Position numbers and translations under genes: made by a program. From the NCBI GenBank assembly GCA_937960785.1, contig CALGOZ010000025.1:1-13143 (forward strand): a DNA stretch of 13,143 bases. Direction: 5' to 3'. The stretch's first letter is position 1, and each line of letters starts with the position of its first letter. This DNA is from an uncultured Pseudogracilibacillus sp. (GTDB lineage Bacteria > Bacillota > Bacilli > Bacillales > Amphibacillaceae). Below, in pieces: positions 6,967 to 13,143 of the stretch. Under the pieces are notes generated by a model. That model was given only the letters and a program-made list of their open reading frames with translations. It was not told where the DNA came from and ran no database searches.

Positions 6967-7947
6967 ATGAAAAAGTTTTTAAGAGGTTTGTTTATTTTTA
7001 GTTTTCTATTTGTGCTGTTAGCCGGATGTTCACAAGAGGATAATGAAGTGACAATTGGTTATTTTCCTAACTTAACGCATATTGCAACAATCGTCGCGTT
7101 GGAAAAGGATTATTTTACAGAATCCTTTGGAGATGATGTTGATATTGTTACGAAAACCTTTACAAATGGTGGATTATTTATGGAAGCTATGCAAATGAAT
7201 GAAATTGATGTCGGGACAGTTGGACCTGGACCGTTATTAAACTTTTATGTAAAAAATCCCGAGTTCCGCTTAATATCTGGCGCAGTTAATGGAGGAGCAG
7301 TATTAATAGCAGAAGAAAGTAGCGGGATAGAGAAACTAGAAGATTTAGATGGTAAACGGGTTGCAATCCCTGTAATCGGTAGCACGCAAGATGTGATGCT
7401 TCGTAAAGCCCTTGATACTGTCAATTTAAAAACAACTTCAAATGATGGTACTGTAGAATTACATGCAACAGCCCCGGCCGATACCGCAACCTTATTTGTT
7501 CAAAAGTCCGTTGATGCCGCTGCAACACAAGAGCCTTGGGGATATGTGTTAGAAACTCAAGCTAATGGAAAGTTACTGCTCGACTGGGACGAATTTGCAT
7601 GGGGAAAAGAATCAACAAATACAGTGGTCGCGGCTAGGGAAGAATTTATAAAGGAAAAAGAAAAAGTGCAAGCATATTTAGAGGCCCATCAAAAAGCGGT
7701 AAACTTTATACAAGAAAATCCTGAAGAAGCACAACAAATTGTCATAGATCATATTAAAAATTTAACCGGGAAGGAAATCGATGAAGAAGAGGCGAAAGTA
7801 GCGTTTTCTCGTCTCCAAGTAACAACAGATGTAAATGAAAAAGTCATACAAGAAATGGCAACAATTAGTAAAGAAGCTGAATATATACCATCTGATGATA
7901 TCGAAGGTTTAATCGATTTATCCGTGCTACAAGATATAAAAAAGTAA
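6967..7947 (+). CDS. ABC transporter substrate-binding lipoprotein, sulfonate/nitrate/taurine class
   Basis: A 326-residue protein with a lipoprotein signal: MKKFLRG, a hydrophobic stretch, then LLAGC with the lipidated Cys21. The body is an NMT1/SsuA-like type II binding fold: VTIGYFPNLTHI near the start, then GEIDV-like NEIDVGTVGPGPLLNF, KLEDLDGKRVAIPVIGSTQD in the middle and DAAATQEPWGY in the second lobe. It captures the solute outside the membrane and hands it to the permease. The class and the cysteine synthase partner favour an organosulfur ligand (sulfonate, taurine or a cystine-related compound), but the residues do not settle this and an anion such as nitrate is not excluded. ATG start six bases after GGAGAGG. 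It is the last gene of the operon. Confidence 0.92.
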   Translation: MKKFLRGLFIFSFLFVLLAGCSQEDNEVTIGYFPNLTHIATIVALEKDYFTESFGDDVDIVTKTFTNGGLFMEAMQMNEIDVGTVGPGPLLNFYVKNPEFRLISGAVNGGAVLIAEESSGIEKLEDLDGKRVAIPVIGSTQDVMLRKALDTVNLKTTSNDGTVELHATAPADTATLFVQKSVDAAATQEPWGYVLETQANGKLLLDWDEFAWGKESTNTVVAAREEFIKEKEKVQAYLEAHQKAVNFIQENPEEAQQIVIDHIKNLTGKEIDEEEAKVAFSRLQVTTDVNEKVIQEMATISKEAEYIPSDDIEGLIDLSVLQDIKK

Positions 7948-8007
7948 AATTACTATAGAAATTGTAAGGATCAATTGAGGTTGGGACAAAATAGGCCTAA
8001 AACGAAT

Positions 8008-8058
8008 GGATGGACTGAATTTCTTTATGATGTAGAAAATCAGTCCATCCTTATATAA
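8008..8058 (+). terminator. Terminator hairpin after the ABC importer operon
   Basis: GGATGGACTGA (8008–8018) pairs with TCAGTCCATCC (8040–8050). The stem extends inward with TTTC/GAAA after one mismatch, and TTATATAATT follows. The outer stem is nearly the same sequence as in the hairpin at 3863–3906, so the two belong to one family. Confidence 0.7.
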
Positions 8059-8220
8059 TTCAGAAACTTTTTTTCATTAATTGTTTTGACGTCATACTTC
8101 TTTAAGTTTAACGCCATTAACGCAATTCAACCTTCATTTTCCAGCAGTTTTAATAAAAGTTTACTAACGTCGCTTCGCGCTAGATTAGTTTTGTTGAAAA
8201 ATTTCCTAACTTCTCACCGC
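8059..8220. other. Gene-free spacer with nothing recognisable
   Basis: Between the operon terminator and the second repeat array I see no plausible coding frame, RNA gene or promoter. The last 50 bases before 8221 faintly resemble a 52-bp unit (TTTTGTTGAAAAA, CTAACTTCTCACCGC) and may be a decayed one. Confidence 0.4.
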
Positions 8221-8688
8221 ACTGGGTAAGTTACGAGGCTTTTGCTTATACACTTACTCGTTGGAGCACTCGACTGTGTAAGCTGGAATGCTTTTGTTTG
8301 TGTACTTACTCGGTGGAGCTCTCCACTCTGTAAGCTGGAATGCTTTTGTCTGTATACTTACTCGTTGGCGCGCCCCACTGTGTAAGTTGGAATGCTTTTG
8401 TCTATGTACTTACTCGTTGTAGCGTTCTACTGTTTAAGTTGGGACGCATTTGTCTCTATACTTACTCGTTGGCGCGCCCCACTGTGTAAGTTGGAATGCT
8501 TTTGTCCATAGACTTACCCGGTAGAGCTCTCCACTATGTAAGTTGAAACGCTTTTGTTCGTAAACATACTCAGTAGAAGCGTCCACTGTGTAAGGTGAAA
8601 CACTTTCGTTCGTACACTTTCTCGGTGGTGCGCTCCATTATGTAAGTTGGGACGCATTTGTCCATAGACTTACCCAACAGAGGCCTCT
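8221..8688. repeat. 52-bp-period tandem repeat array B, nine units in exact register
   Basis: Units begin at 8221, 8273, 8325, 8377, 8429, 8481, 8533, 8585 and 8637; the tail begins at 8689. Every step is exactly 52 bp. The consensus is ACTGTGTAAGTTGGAATGCT, then TTTGTC, a variable patch, ACTTACTCGGTGG, a GC-rich core and CC. GTAAGT and ACTTAC are an inverted pair, and the core between units is palindromic (for example GTGGAGCTCTCCAC at 8313–8326, GGCGCGCC in two units, AGAGGCCTCT before the tail). The units differ by several substitutions but by no indel. No unique spacers exist, so it is not CRISPR, and the period rules out a repeated peptide. It lies upstream of murI. Confidence 0.92.
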
Positions 8689-8865
8689 ACTAGGAAAGTT
8701 AAAGTGTTTTTTTAAAAAAACTTACTTGACTGAGCGATACGACGCAAGATTTAAAGTAATTTTTAACTGCATCGACTGACACTAGCTGAATAAAAACCCC
8801 CATCTTTAAAATCGGCATAAAATAAAGTAACGGTGCTTAGTTTAACTGAACACCGTCGTTTTATT
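8689..8865. repeat. Tail module of repeat array B (copy 2 of 2)
   Basis: This is the counterpart of 364–545, joined to its array at the equivalent point (ACTAGGAAAGT). Conserved blocks include TTAAAGTAATTTTT, CTTTAAAATCGGCATAAAA and AACTGAACACCGTCGTT. The first 50 bases still loosely follow the 52-bp pattern (ACTTACTTGACTGAGCG), so the module may have grown out of a diverged unit. It carries no gene. Confidence 0.75.
8830..8865 (+). terminator. Terminator-like hairpin closing tail module B
   Basis: A 27-base dyad (8830–8856) with outer arms ACGGTG/CACCGT can form 13 pairs with one C·A mismatch and one wobble. It is followed by CGTTTTATTT. The matching hairpin in copy 1 is at 494–520. No gene ends just before it, so it may terminate a transcript of the array itself or block read-through into murI. 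Confidence 0.5.
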
Positions 8866-8970
8866 TACCGATTTTTATCCTAGTGTCATGTTTTGCCACA
8901 CTATCGATGAAAAAATTAACTGGTAAAAAAATTTTAAGATTTTCCATCGGATTTATTTTTTGAAATATGA

Positions 8971-8993
8971 TAAAATAGAAATTCAAATTGAAT
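8971..8993 (+). promoter_or_regulatory. Candidate murI −10 and adjoining palindrome
   Basis: TAAAAT (8971–8976) is a plausible −10, but no good −35 is visible. It is directly followed by ATTCAAATTGAAT (8981–8993), a perfect dyad of six pairs around one base. The dyad covers the expected transcription start and lies eight bases before the murI ribosome binding site, a typical position for a small repressor. Confidence 0.35.
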
Positions 8994-9011
8994 ATTAGAT
9001 GAGGTGGAGCT

Positions 9012-9824
9012 TTGGAACGACCAATAGGAGTATTCGATTCGGGTGTAGGTGGTTTAACGGTTGCGCTTGAATTAATGCGTCAATTACCGAAGGAAGAGCT
9101 AATTTATGTAGGTGATACGTTGCGCTGCCCGTATGGATCTCGCCCGGAACATGAAATAAAACAATTTACGAACGAATTAGTACAATTTTTATTAAAGAAA
9201 AATGTTAAAATGATTGTGATCGCCTGTAATACAGCGACAGCCTTTACATTGGAAGAATTAAAGGGAAAATTAGATATTCCGATTATCGGGGTTATTCAAC
9301 CCGGTGCAAGGGCAGCAATCAAAAATACAAAAAACGAACAGATTGGTATTATTGGAACTGAAGGCACTGTACGAAGTGAAGCTTACCCAAAAGCGTTACA
9401 ACAAATTAACCAAGACTTAAAAGTGACGTCATTAGCATGCCCACTTTTTGTTCCAATGGTAGAAAAAGGAATCACAGAAGGCGAACAAGCAAAACTTGTA
9501 GTTGAAGAAACATTACGTCCCTTACGAAATACAACGAATATCGATACGCTCGTCCTGGGGTGTACTCATTATCCGTTGTTAGAAAATGTAATCCAAGACG
9601 TAATGGGTAAAGAGGTTAAAATTATTTCTTCAGGTGAAGAGACAGCTAGAGAAACGAGTACGATTTTAGAAGTTGAAAATTTACTTTATACAGGAAAGCG
9701 AACGCCGAAACATTCTTTTTATACAACTGGCGATTTAGAAGTCTTCGAGCATATATCAAAAACAATTTTCAAAGAAGAAATCGAAAATGTAGAAAATATG
9801 ACAATTGAAAAAATAACTTTATAA
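9012..9824 (+). CDS. murI: Glutamate racemase
   Basis: This enzyme interconverts L- and D-glutamate in the cytoplasm, giving D-glutamate for peptidoglycan. The 270 residues carry the N-terminal motif IGVFDSGVGGLTV (5–17), the proline-rich GDTLRCPYGSR (34–44), and both catalytic cysteines in IACNTATA (Cys72) and LGCTHYPLL (Cys184), the two-base pair of this family. Length is standard. The start is TTG, five bases after GAGGTGG (9001–9007). In B. subtilis the orthologue is racE, followed as here by gerM, rph, ysnA and ysnB. The gap to gerM is 87 bases with no clear terminator. Confidence 0.97.
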   Translation: MERPIGVFDSGVGGLTVALELMRQLPKEELIYVGDTLRCPYGSRPEHEIKQFTNELVQFLLKKNVKMIVIACNTATAFTLEELKGKLDIPIIGVIQPGARAAIKNTKNEQIGIIGTEGTVRSEAYPKALQQINQDLKVTSLACPLFVPMVEKGITEGEQAKLVVEETLRPLRNTTNIDTLVLGCTHYPLLENVIQDVMGKEVKIISSGEETARETSTILEVENLLYTGKRTPKHSFYTTGDLEVFEHISKTIFKEEIENVENMTIEKITL

Positions 9825-9911
9825 TTTTTTTATTTGTTTCGCTTCCGTTAGTTATTTTTATACAAATAGCACGTATACATAGTAGTACAACCATCGTGGG
9901 AGGTAAGAGAA

Positions 9912-10988
9912 TTGGAAAAACGTGGTGTACTACTCATTTCTTTTTTACTGTTTGTCTCTAGCATCTTAGTCGGCTGCTTCCAAGGAGAGCAAACTTTTGA
10001 AGAAATCGACGTTCCGGAAGAAACGACAATTATCGAAGAAGATGATGAGCTCGCATTAGAAGATGAAGGGGAATTAGATGTTGGCGAAATTGAAGATGAA
10101 CTAGAAACGGAAGAAACAGTGTTACGTGAATTATACTTAATCGATGCGGATGGGCTCGTCGTTCCACAACGAATGGAATTACCAAAAACTGAATCAGCAG
10201 CATTAACGACGATGCAATATATGGTGAAAGATGGACCTGTAACCGAATTACTTCCGAACGGATTTCAAGCGGTGTTACCAGCAAATACGGAAATATTAGG
10301 AATGAATCTATCCGAAGATGGTACACTAACAATCGACCTTTCCGAGGAATTCACCAATTATGAAGCAAAAGATGAAGTAAAAATTTTAGAAGCAATTACA
10401 CATACGATGACTCAGTTTGAGAATATCGAACGAATCAAATTGTGGATTAATGGAGAAGAGCTATCTGAAATGCCGGTAAACGGTACACCGATTTCTTCTG
10501 GCTATTCAACGGAAAAAGGAATTAATGTGTTTCTCGATGGTAAACCTAATATTCATACGAGTAAAGCAATCACTGTCTTTTACCCTAAACAATATCATGA
10601 ACAATTTTATCATGTACCGGTAACCCAATACTTTGATATAGAGGACGAAGCTTTGTATGAAAAGATAATCGAATCCGTTATGAATGGCCCTTCCTTTGGA
10701 GTTGACGTTGCCCAAGTATTCAATGATGGAACTAAATTAATGGAAAAACCAGTTCTAGAAGAAGGTGTGTTACAATTAGTATTCAATAGTGCCATATTAA
10801 AAGATGAAGCCCAAGGAATTATTGCCGATGAAGTAATGGAAACGATTGTGAAATCAGTAACGGCCGTTGAAGAAGTAGAAGCCGTTGATGTAAAAGTAGA
10901 AGATCAAACGACGATCGTTAGTGAAAGTGGTACGGCCTACGATCGTCCTGTAACATTAAATGATATACGAACTGAAGAAAAAATGTAA
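9912..10988 (+). CDS. gerM: Sporulation lipoprotein GerM (two GerMN domains)
   Basis: GerM is a mother-cell lipoprotein needed for sporulation and germination; in B. subtilis it helps assemble the SpoIIIA–SpoIIQ channel between mother cell and forespore. The 358 residues comprise a lipoprotein signal ending in ILVGC (Cys22), a very acidic linker (residues 26–68, 23 Asp/Glu and no Lys/Arg), and two GerMN ring-type domains. The first domain is around 78–175 (TTMQYMVKDGP … LPANTEILG … LTIDLSEEF) and the second around 205–345 (ITVFYPKQYHEQFYHVPVTQ … LQLVFNSAIL). Length is close to the B. subtilis protein. TTG start, seven bases after GGGAGGT (9898–9904). A sporulation-specific promoter in the 87-base gap would be expected; TATACATA (about 9872–9879) is only a poor sigma-E −10 match. 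Confidence 0.94.
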   Translation: MEKRGVLLISFLLFVSSILVGCFQGEQTFEEIDVPEETTIIEEDDELALEDEGELDVGEIEDELETEETVLRELYLIDADGLVVPQRMELPKTESAALTTMQYMVKDGPVTELLPNGFQAVLPANTEILGMNLSEDGTLTIDLSEEFTNYEAKDEVKILEAITHTMTQFENIERIKLWINGEELSEMPVNGTPISSGYSTEKGINVFLDGKPNIHTSKAITVFYPKQYHEQFYHVPVTQYFDIEDEALYEKIIESVMNGPSFGVDVAQVFNDGTKLMEKPVLEEGVLQLVFNSAILKDEAQGIIADEVMETIVKSVTAVEEVEAVDVKVEDQTTIVSESGTAYDRPVTLNDIRTEEKM

Positions 10989-11022
10989 ACTCGTAATATG
11001 CAAAAGGATAGGAGTTGAGGAA

Positions 11023-11757
11023 ATGAACGAAAAAACGATTCGTGCTACAAAAATTGAACCGAATTATTTAATTCATCCCGAAGGTTCTGTATTAATCGAA
11101 ATGGGTCAAACGAAAGTGATTTGTAATGCAACGATCGATGATAAGGTACCTCCTTTTTTACGAGGTCAAGAAAAAGGTTGGATTACTGCTGAATATTCGA
11201 TGTTACCAAGAGCCACGGAACAACGTAACGTCCGTGAAGCGACCCGGGGTAAATTAAGCGGACGAACGATGGAGATTCAACGCTTAATCGGACGGGCGTT
11301 ACGTTCTGTTGTCGATCTAGAAGCTCTAGGGGAACGAACGATTTGGATTGACTGTGATGTCATTCAAGCCGATGGTGGAACTCGCACCGCATCAATTACC
11401 GGTGCCTTTGTTGCGCTCGTTTTAGCCTGTCATCGTTTAATTGAAGATGACTTAATTGATACCTTACCGATAACTGATTATTTAGCAGCGATTTCTGTCG
11501 GTGTCGATGAGGAAGAAAATATCGTCCTCGACCTAAATTACGAACAAGATGTATCAGCTAATGTCGATATGAACATCGTAATGACTGGTTCCGGGGAATT
11601 TGTCGAAATTCAAGGTACCGGTGAGGAAACGACTTTTTCCTATAATCAATTAGAACAAATGCTAAAAGTAGCGAAAATAGGGATTGAGCAGTTGTTTGAT
11701 ATTCAGCGTAAGGCGATTGAGGAAGTTTCATCTGAATTAGTTAAAATGATAAAATAA
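11023..11757 (+). CDS. rph: Ribonuclease PH
   Basis: A phosphorolytic 3'-to-5' exoribonuclease that trims tRNA precursors and works as a hexameric ring. The 244 residues show the highly conserved core: HPEGSVLIEMG, PPFLRG, GWITAEYSMLPRAT, GRTMEIQRLIGRALR with the phosphate-site Arg81, and QADGGTRTASITGA with Gly119-Thr120-Arg121. I chose ATG 11023, eight bases after GGAG (11011–11014). A longer frame back to 10960 runs into gerM and has no signal. Compared with B. subtilis RNase PH the N-terminus is five residues shorter and lacks the usual MRxDGR opening, while the C-terminus is a little longer. It follows gerM by 34 bases, in the same operon. Confidence 0.96.
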   Translation: MNEKTIRATKIEPNYLIHPEGSVLIEMGQTKVICNATIDDKVPPFLRGQEKGWITAEYSMLPRATEQRNVREATRGKLSGRTMEIQRLIGRALRSVVDLEALGERTIWIDCDVIQADGGTRTASITGAFVALVLACHRLIEDDLIDTLPITDYLAAISVGVDEEENIVLDLNYEQDVSANVDMNIVMTGSGEFVEIQGTGEETTFSYNQLEQMLKVAKIGIEQLFDIQRKAIEEVSSELVKMIK

Positions 11758-11791
11758 AACTAAAGTAATCTATAAAAAAGAGGTAAAACCA

Positions 11792-12394
11792 TTGAAACAA
11801 ATCGTTATTGCAAGTAGAAATAAAGGAAAAATTAAAGAATTTCGTTCACTTTTTCAACCGTTACAAATTGAAGTGTTATCTCTAGATGATCTAGGGGAGT
11901 CGGTTCCGGAAATTGAAGAAACTGGCTCAACCTTTGCAGAAAATGCCCAAATAAAAGCAGAGACAGTAGCTCAGTTATTAAAAAAACCAGTCATTGCCGA
12001 TGATTCGGGTTTAGTCGTCGATGCGCTAGACGGTCGGCCGGGTGTTTATTCTGCCCGTTATGCCGGTGAGCCGACTGATGATATAAAAAACTATGAAAAA
12101 GTATTGCAAGAAATGAAGGACCTTGCTACGATAGATCGTAGTGCCCGTTTTGTTGCAGTGCTTGCACTGGCACGTCCAAATAAAGAGACATTATTCTTCC
12201 AAGGAACTTGTGAAGGGAAAATTGCCTTTAAACCAGAGGGGTCGTACGGATTCGGTTATGATCCAATTTTTATTCCTGATGGGTACGACCGAACGATGGC
12301 ACAATTAACAGAAGAAGAAAAAAATGCAATCAGTCATCGAGGTAAAGCCCTTCAAAAGCTAGAAACTTACTTACAGCAACATCCATTATTTTAA
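11792..12394 (+). CDS. rdgB: XTP/dITP pyrophosphatase (Ham1/RdgB family)
   Basis: It hydrolyses non-canonical purine nucleoside triphosphates (XTP, ITP, dITP) to monophosphates, keeping deaminated bases out of DNA and RNA. It has 200 residues, the normal length. Motifs are SRNKGK near the N-terminus (8–13, nucleotide binding), ADDSGLVVDALDGRPG (69–84, catalytic Asp region), SARYAG (87–92), SYGFGYDPIF (151–160) and SHRGKAL (181–187). TTG start, seven bases after AAAGAGGT (11777–11784). It is the orthologue of B. subtilis ysnA and keeps the rph–ysnA–ysnB order. It lies 34 bases after rph and 25 before the next gene. Confidence 0.96.
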   Translation: MKQIVIASRNKGKIKEFRSLFQPLQIEVLSLDDLGESVPEIEETGSTFAENAQIKAETVAQLLKKPVIADDSGLVVDALDGRPGVYSARYAGEPTDDIKNYEKVLQEMKDLATIDRSARFVAVLALARPNKETLFFQGTCEGKIAFKPEGSYGFGYDPIFIPDGYDRTMAQLTEEEKNAISHRGKALQKLETYLQQHPLF

Positions 12395-12419
12395 ATGAAA
12401 TAATAAATAGGTGAAAAAG

Positions 12420-12935
12420 ATGACAAAGCTTTTAGTTCTTAGTGACAGCCATGGATTAACCCGACGTATTACGACAATTTATGAGCGACACGACGTAACG
12501 GAAGCAATTCATTGTGGGGACTCAGAATTAGCCTTAGATGCAAAAGAGCTTGAACCATTTCATGTCGTTCGGGGTAATTGCGATTTTGAAAGTCGTTTTC
12601 CTGAAGAAAAAGTAATTGAAATGAACGGCTTACGAATCTTTGCAACCCATGGCCATCTCTACGGTGTAAAGTCTTCTTTAATGCGTCTACAATATCGCGC
12701 AACAGAAGTAGATGCAGATATCGTCTTATTCGGTCATTCCCATGTTGCATATTGTGAGGAAATCGATGGGAAATTGTACATCAATCCCGGAAGTCTTCGC
12801 CAACCACGGCACTGGCCGGATAAGTCCTACTGCCTAATACACTTAGAAGATCGAACTGCTATTTCCGTCCTCTTTTATCAACTGGATGGGAAAGAGTTAA
12901 ACTACTTGCCTTATGAAAAGCACTTTCATCTTTAG
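12420..12935 (+). CDS. ysnB: YfcE/MJ0936-type metallophosphoesterase (YsnB)
   Basis: A calcineurin-like phosphodiesterase of 171 residues with all the metal-binding motifs: SDSHG (Asp9, His11), HCGD (31–34), RGNCD (51–55), ATHGH (75–79), FGHSH (104–108) and NPGS (122–125). Relatives hydrolyse model phosphodiesters with Mn2+ or Ni2+; the natural substrate is not established. I start at ATG 12420, because AGGTG (12409–12413) is six bases upstream. A GTG at 12411 in the same frame is itself part of that site and has no signal before it. It is the last gene of the murI string; its stop lies inside the stem of the terminator. Confidence 0.93.
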   Translation: MTKLLVLSDSHGLTRRITTIYERHDVTEAIHCGDSELALDAKELEPFHVVRGNCDFESRFPEEKVIEMNGLRIFATHGHLYGVKSSLMRLQYRATEVDADIVLFGHSHVAYCEEIDGKLYINPGSLRQPRHWPDKSYCLIHLEDRTAISVLFYQLDGKELNYLPYEKHFHL

Positions 12936-12961
12936 TTAACTAAAGGTGAAGGTGTTTTTTC
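12921..12961 (+). terminator. Rho-independent terminator overlapping the end of ysnB
   Basis: Positions 12921–12937 pair with 12938–12954 along 17 potential base pairs (two G·U wobbles; a real loop must open a few pairs at GTTAAC), followed by six T. The left arm encodes the last four residues and stop of ysnB, so the operon ends with almost no 3' untranslated sequence. Beyond it (12962–13143) I see no convincing gene. Confidence 0.88.
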
Positions 12962-13143
12962 TTAAAACAAGAGGATTAAACAAGATATAAAGAAGGTTTA
13001 TTTATGAAATTAGTGGCTAACTAGTCTAATTTACTTATGATTGCATTTTCGTCTCAATTTGCTTAACTTCAATATGCTTCCTCTAGCTTTAGACATCTAT
13101 TTAAGCTAACTTCGTTATAAACTGAATATTATTGATACTTTCC

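Noticed and set aside
8221..8688. CRISPR array
   Set aside because: The whole 52-bp unit is repeated with scattered substitutions. There is no alternation of constant repeats and unique spacers, and no cas gene is nearby.
1..8865. parS or Noc-type chromosome segregation sites in the arrays
   Set aside because: The known B. subtilis motifs (TGTTTCACGTGAAACA; ATTTCCCGGGAAAT) are not present in the units.
12469..12750. Minus-strand open frame inside ysnB
   Set aside because: It lies opposite all the conserved metal-binding motifs of the phosphoesterase; composition effect only.
12962..13143. Short ATG frame after the last terminator (near 13004)
   Set aside because: It stops after six codons; the AAGAAGG before it is not followed by a sustained frame.

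Overview
The window looks like a chromosomal segment of a spore-forming Bacillaceae bacterium (AT-rich Firmicutes). The evidence is a near-canonical GerE, a GerM lipoprotein, the gene order murI–gerM–rph–rdgB–ysnB (the conserved racE–gerM–rph–ysnA–ysnB string of Bacillus), strong AGGAGG-type ribosome binding sites, and many TTG/GTG starts (7 of the 12 loci).

Layout. Positions 1–545 hold the end of a 52-bp-period repeat array, cut by the window edge, plus a non-coding tail module. Positions 554–2066 (minus) are a methyl-accepting chemotaxis protein gene split by a one-base frameshift in an A7 tract. Positions 2381–3778 encode a DHA2-type MFS exporter. A bidirectional terminator follows, then gerE on the minus strand with a sigma-K-like promoter (3993–4305). 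Positions 4431–7947 form an apparent operon of a cysteine-synthase-family enzyme followed by the ATPase, permease and lipoprotein of a sulfonate/nitrate/taurine-class ABC importer; this looks like sulfur scavenging coupled to cysteine synthesis. Positions 7948–9011 are a 1.06-kb gene-free stretch. It contains a terminator hairpin, about 170 bp with nothing recognisable, a second 52-bp array of nine units in exact register, and a second copy of the tail module. Positions 9012–12935 are the conserved housekeeping/sporulation string: glutamate racemase, GerM, RNase PH, XTP/dITP pyrophosphatase and a YfcE/MJ0936-type phosphoesterase. It closes with a terminator that overlaps the last codons. The remaining bases to 13143 show no convincing gene.

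The protein-coding content is familiar. The least explained structure is the composite repeat: a tandem array of 52-bp units, each with a GTAAGT/ACTTAC inverted pair and a GC-rich palindromic core, followed by a conserved tail of about 180 bp that ends in a hairpin. It occurs twice in the same orientation, bracketing the block that carries mcp, the exporter, gerE and the sulfur operon. Its function is unknown; ideas about architecture, protein binding or recombination are inference only.
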